DNA of 9,005 nt from Methylothermaceae bacterium (GTDB lineage: Bacteria > Pseudomonadota > Gammaproteobacteria > Methylococcales > Methylothermaceae), in assembly GCA_027024125.1 (NCBI GenBank), contig JALVSV010000466.1, forward strand, positions 1 to 9,005, in the 5' to 3' direction. Below, in pieces: positions 6,784-9,005 of the stretch; within the stretch, counting starts at the first letter, position 1, and each line of letters opens with the position of its first letter. The notes under the pieces are model-generated. The model saw only the letters and a list, made by a program, of their open reading frames with translations. It did not search any database and was not told the origin of the DNA. The position numbers were made by a program, and so were the translations under genes.

Positions 6784-8121
6784 ATGACGCGATTGGAGCC
6801 CGAGCAAGTCGAAAACCCAAGAGTCGGTTTCATCTCTACCCGGATCGCGGGTACCGACGGGGTCTCTTTGGAAATCGGCAAATGGGAACAGATATTCGAA
6901 CGCAACGGCGTGGAATGTTTCTTCATCACCGGGGAATCGGACCGCCCTGCCAAACGCACTGCACTCATCGAGTCCCTGCATTTCAATTATGCTCCCATCA
7001 AAAAGATCACCGACCAGGCCTTCGGTTCCGAATTGAGGACCTCGGAACTGACCCAGCACATCGTCGAGTATGCCAAACCGATGAAGCACGCAATCATCGA
7101 AGCAATCGACCGTTTCAGACTCGATGCAATCATTGCGGAAAACTGCCTGACCATCCCCATGAACCTGCCCTTGGGGGTTGCCCTGGTACAACTGATTCAG
7201 GAAATCGGCATCGGTTGCCTCGCCCATCATCACGATTTTTACTGGGAGCGGGACCGTTTCCTGGTCAACTGCGTGAACGACATCATCAACTATGCCTTTC
7301 CACCCCCTCTACCACAAATCCAGCACGTGGTGATCAACAGCCTGGCAGGGGAGGAGTTCAGTCGCCGCACTGGGCTTTCCTGCCGCATCATCCCCAATGT
7401 GATGGATTTTGCTTCCCCTCCAGCGCCTCCGGACGATTACGCCCGCTCCTTCCGCCATCAGATCGGACTGGCGGACGAAGACATACTGATCCTGCAACCG
7501 ACCCGAGTCGTGGAACGCAAGGGCATCGAGCATTCGATCGAACTGATCCGCCGGCTCGATCCCGAGCACGCCAAACTGATCATCACCCACGCCATTGGTG
7601 ACGAAGGAGACGAATACGCCAAATATATCCAGGAATTTGCCGACTTGCTGGGTGTCAGAATGCATTTTGTGGACGCTTGGATCGCAGAGTCCCGCGGCAC
7701 CGCAGCCGATGGCTCGAGGCTCTATACCCTGGATGATGTTTATTCCCAGGCGGACTTGGTGGCTTACCCTTCGGAATATGAAGGATTTGGCAATGCATTC
7801 CTGGAAGCCGTCTATCACAAGTGCCCGGTCTTGTGTAACCGCTATGCCATATATCGAACCGATATCGAGCCTTGCGGCTTCAACACCATTCTGTTCGATG
7901 GTTTTTTGCGTGAAGAAACAATAGACCATGTCAGAAAGACGCTAAGCGATGAGTCATATCGACAGGAAATGGTGGAACACAACTACCAGGTAGCCAGCAG
8001 ATTCTTCGGCTATCACGTGGTGGAAGACGAGGTCAGATCGCTCTTCACGCGCCCCCAGAATGTCTACCGCTGGCTGGCCAGAACCCGGCACGGGACAAAT
8101 AGCCGCCAGATTGAGCCATGA
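6784..8121 (+). CDS. Glycosyltransferase, GT4-like (GT-B fold)
   Basis: A 445-residue cytosolic or membrane-associated retaining glycosyltransferase that would use a nucleotide sugar; donor and acceptor are not identifiable. The N-terminal Rossmann domain begins RVGFISTRIAGTDGVSLEIGKW (13-34), where the glycine-rich loop typical of GT4 is replaced by AGTDGVSLE. The linker PNVMDF (204-209) leads to the C-terminal donor domain with LQPTRVVERKGI (237-248; R241 and K246 are likely phosphate contacts) and the EX7E motif E333-E341 in SEYEGFGNAFLEA. There is no signal peptide. I chose the ATG at 6784, preceded by GGGGG (6774-6778) and just upstream of conserved sequence. An open extension back to ATG 6631 exists, but its extra 51 residues look unlike the family. 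The TDGVSLE start recalls glycosyltransferases that make glycerate- or phosphate-linked sugar solutes, but this is a weak guess. It is divergent from the TRAP gene. Confidence 0.88.
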   Translation: MTRLEPEQVENPRVGFISTRIAGTDGVSLEIGKWEQIFERNGVECFFITGESDRPAKRTALIESLHFNYAPIKKITDQAFGSELRTSELTQHIVEYAKPMKHAIIEAIDRFRLDAIIAENCLTIPMNLPLGVALVQLIQEIGIGCLAHHHDFYWERDRFLVNCVNDIINYAFPPPLPQIQHVVINSLAGEEFSRRTGLSCRIIPNVMDFASPPAPPDDYARSFRHQIGLADEDILILQPTRVVERKGIEHSIELIRRLDPEHAKLIITHAIGDEGDEYAKYIQEFADLLGVRMHFVDAWIAESRGTAADGSRLYTLDDVYSQADLVAYPSEYEGFGNAFLEAVYHKCPVLCNRYAIYRTDIEPCGFNTILFDGFLREETIDHVRKTLSDESYRQEMVEHNYQVASRFFGYHVVEDEVRSLFTRPQNVYRWLARTRHGTNSRQIEP

Positions 8122-8217
8122 TCACCCCAATCCGTAACACACCCGGCCCTGTTCCGGTTTGATCCTCGACTATGAATGGACCTCTTAAAACACCAATTCC
8201 GGGCGCTCACAAAATCC
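8122..8217. other. Intergenic gap without a clear promoter or terminator
   Basis: This 96-base gap separates the glycosyltransferase from the PHP lipoprotein gene. It has short CCGG repeats but no stem followed by a T run, and no good promoter; TTGATC (8159-8164) with CTTAAA (8184-8189) is spaced 19 bases and weak. An in-frame ATG at 8176 could extend the next gene into this gap. Confidence 0.4.
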
Positions 8218-9005
8218 ATGTTTCCAAAAAAGCTTGCCATAATAGGATTATTGCTCGCTTTGACAACGAGTTGCGACTACTGGCAACAAAACTCCTATGT
8301 CACGGAAATCCCCTGGGCACTCACTGGGCAATGGGTCATTGCTGATTTACATACCCATACCCTGTTTTCCGATGGAAGTTATTCGGTAGCATCATTAGCT
8401 AACAAAGCGGTTGAAGAAGGATGTGACGTTCTGGCTATCACAGACCACTCCGATCTCGGTCTAAACGCAGCCAGCTCGGAGTACTTCCAGGCCATCACAA
8501 AGGCACGTCAAATTCATCCAGAGCTGATTCTGTTCGGCGGTTTGGAATGGAATATCCCTTCTTATCAAGGCCGTGAACACATCACAATATTGATCAATCC
8601 CTCACTCGAGAGACCACTGCTCGGAGAATTTAAGCAGCGCTTCGAGCCTTCCAGTGCTAACGACCACGAGGCATTGTCGTGGCTCACCAGCCATCTGCCC
8701 ACAGAAAATGATGCCGTGCTCTTCTACAACCATCCCAGCCGTAAAGATGCAGACGTCAAGGAAAATCTCTATGACTATATCAATTGGAGCAGGGGGAATA
8801 CCCTGTTTGCAGGCTTTGAAGGGGGACCGGGTCATCAGAAAACCAGGCCCATAGGTGCCTACAATCAAGCTTTGAAAACAGTGGATCGCTGGGATCCGGT
8901 CGTTGGCAAAATCGGCGGGGTATGGGACACATTACTCGACCGGGGGGCCAATATTTGGGCCTCCGTGGCATCATCTGATTTTCATAACGACACCCTCGAT
9001 TATCC
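8218..9005 (+). CDS. PHP-domain metallo-phosphoesterase, probable lipoprotein (3' end outside window)
   Basis: The frame is open from 8218 to the window edge (262 codons) with no stop. The N-terminus is a lipoprotein signal: KK, then a hydrophobic core IIGLLLALTTSC, with C19 the likely lipidated residue. Asp at +2 (CDYW) is the classic signal for staying in the inner membrane, so the enzyme would face the periplasm. The PHP metal-site motifs are all present: DLHTHTLFSDG (43-53; H45, H47, D52), ITDHSD (74-79), GLEWN (E110), EHITI (H121), NHPS (H172) and SSDFH (D254, H256). The family hydrolyses phosphoesters with two or three metal ions; the substrate here is unknown. The segment FEGGPGHQ and GGVWDTLLDRG look distinctive for a subfamily. 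No clear ribosome binding site precedes ATG 8218; an in-frame ATG at 8176 would lengthen the N-region by 14 residues, giving an unusually long signal. GC is lower (about 49% by hand count) than in the preceding gene. Confidence 0.88.
   Translation, partial: MFPKKLAIIGLLLALTTSCDYWQQNSYVTEIPWALTGQWVIADLHTHTLFSDGSYSVASLANKAVEEGCDVLAITDHSDLGLNAASSEYFQAITKARQIHPELILFGGLEWNIPSYQGREHITILINPSLERPLLGEFKQRFEPSSANDHEALSWLTSHLPTENDAVLFYNHPSRKDADVKENLYDYINWSRGNTLFAGFEGGPGHQKTRPIGAYNQALKTVDRWDPVVGKIGGVWDTLLDRGANIWASVASSDFHNDTLDY

Noticed and set aside
7309..7929. 206-codon open frame on the minus strand
   Set aside because: It lies wholly inside the glycosyltransferase, which has clear family motifs; the antisense product shows no recognisable domain and has no start signals.
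8134..8160. Possible terminator hairpin formed by two CCGG repeats after the glycosyltransferase
   Set aside because: Only four pairs form, the flanks do not extend the stem, and no T run follows.

Overview
The window looks like chromosomal DNA of a gammaproteobacterium. ArgH, a class I (enterobacterial/pseudomonad-type) adenylate cyclase, a carboxylesterase of the Pseudomonas EstB type and a keto-acid-type TRAP binding protein all have their closest remembered relatives there. Coding density is high and base composition is moderately GC-rich (about 60% in hand-counted parts of the glycosyltransferase and argH). The genus cannot be named from this sequence; a free-living or sulfur-oxidizing gammaproteobacterium is only a guess. 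I see no rRNA, tRNA, CRISPR array, insertion sequence or prophage gene.

Layout. (1) Positions 2-4495 on the plus strand look like one transcription unit: the 3' two thirds of argH (argininosuccinate lyase), a 260-residue protein with a PAS-like region and a degenerate GGDEF domain, and cyaA (class I adenylate cyclase). cyaA starts 3 nt after the GGDEF gene, in the same reading frame, at a TTG with no ribosome binding site. (2) Positions 4486-5151 on the minus strand hold an alpha/beta-hydrolase carboxylesterase that meets cyaA tail to tail with a 10-base overlap. (3) Divergent from it, a 58-residue charged helical protein (5209-5385) has a good ribosome binding site. (4) Positions 5426-6508 on the minus strand hold a Tat-exported, DctP-family TRAP substrate-binding protein with no membrane subunits beside it. 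(5) Divergent again, a GT4-type glycosyltransferase (6784-8121). (6) After a 96-nt gap, the start of a PHP-domain phosphoesterase with a lipoprotein signal (8218 to the window edge). It has no stop codon in the window and is lower in GC.

How the genes work together. The clearest functional link is the GGDEF-cyaA pair. The GGDEF signature is replaced by DEHTF and the metal-binding Asp of the first motif is lost, so cyclase activity is unlikely. An RxxD motif nevertheless remains at the spacing of the c-di-GMP inhibitory site. This suggests, as inference, a c-di-GMP or redox/ligand sensor translated together with the cAMP-forming enzyme. The other genes (esterase, TRAP binding protein, glycosyltransferase, PHP lipoprotein) look like independent housekeeping or envelope functions in alternating orientation, and nothing in the sequence ties them into a pathway. 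Several short palindromes sit at start or stop regions and are reported as candidates only.
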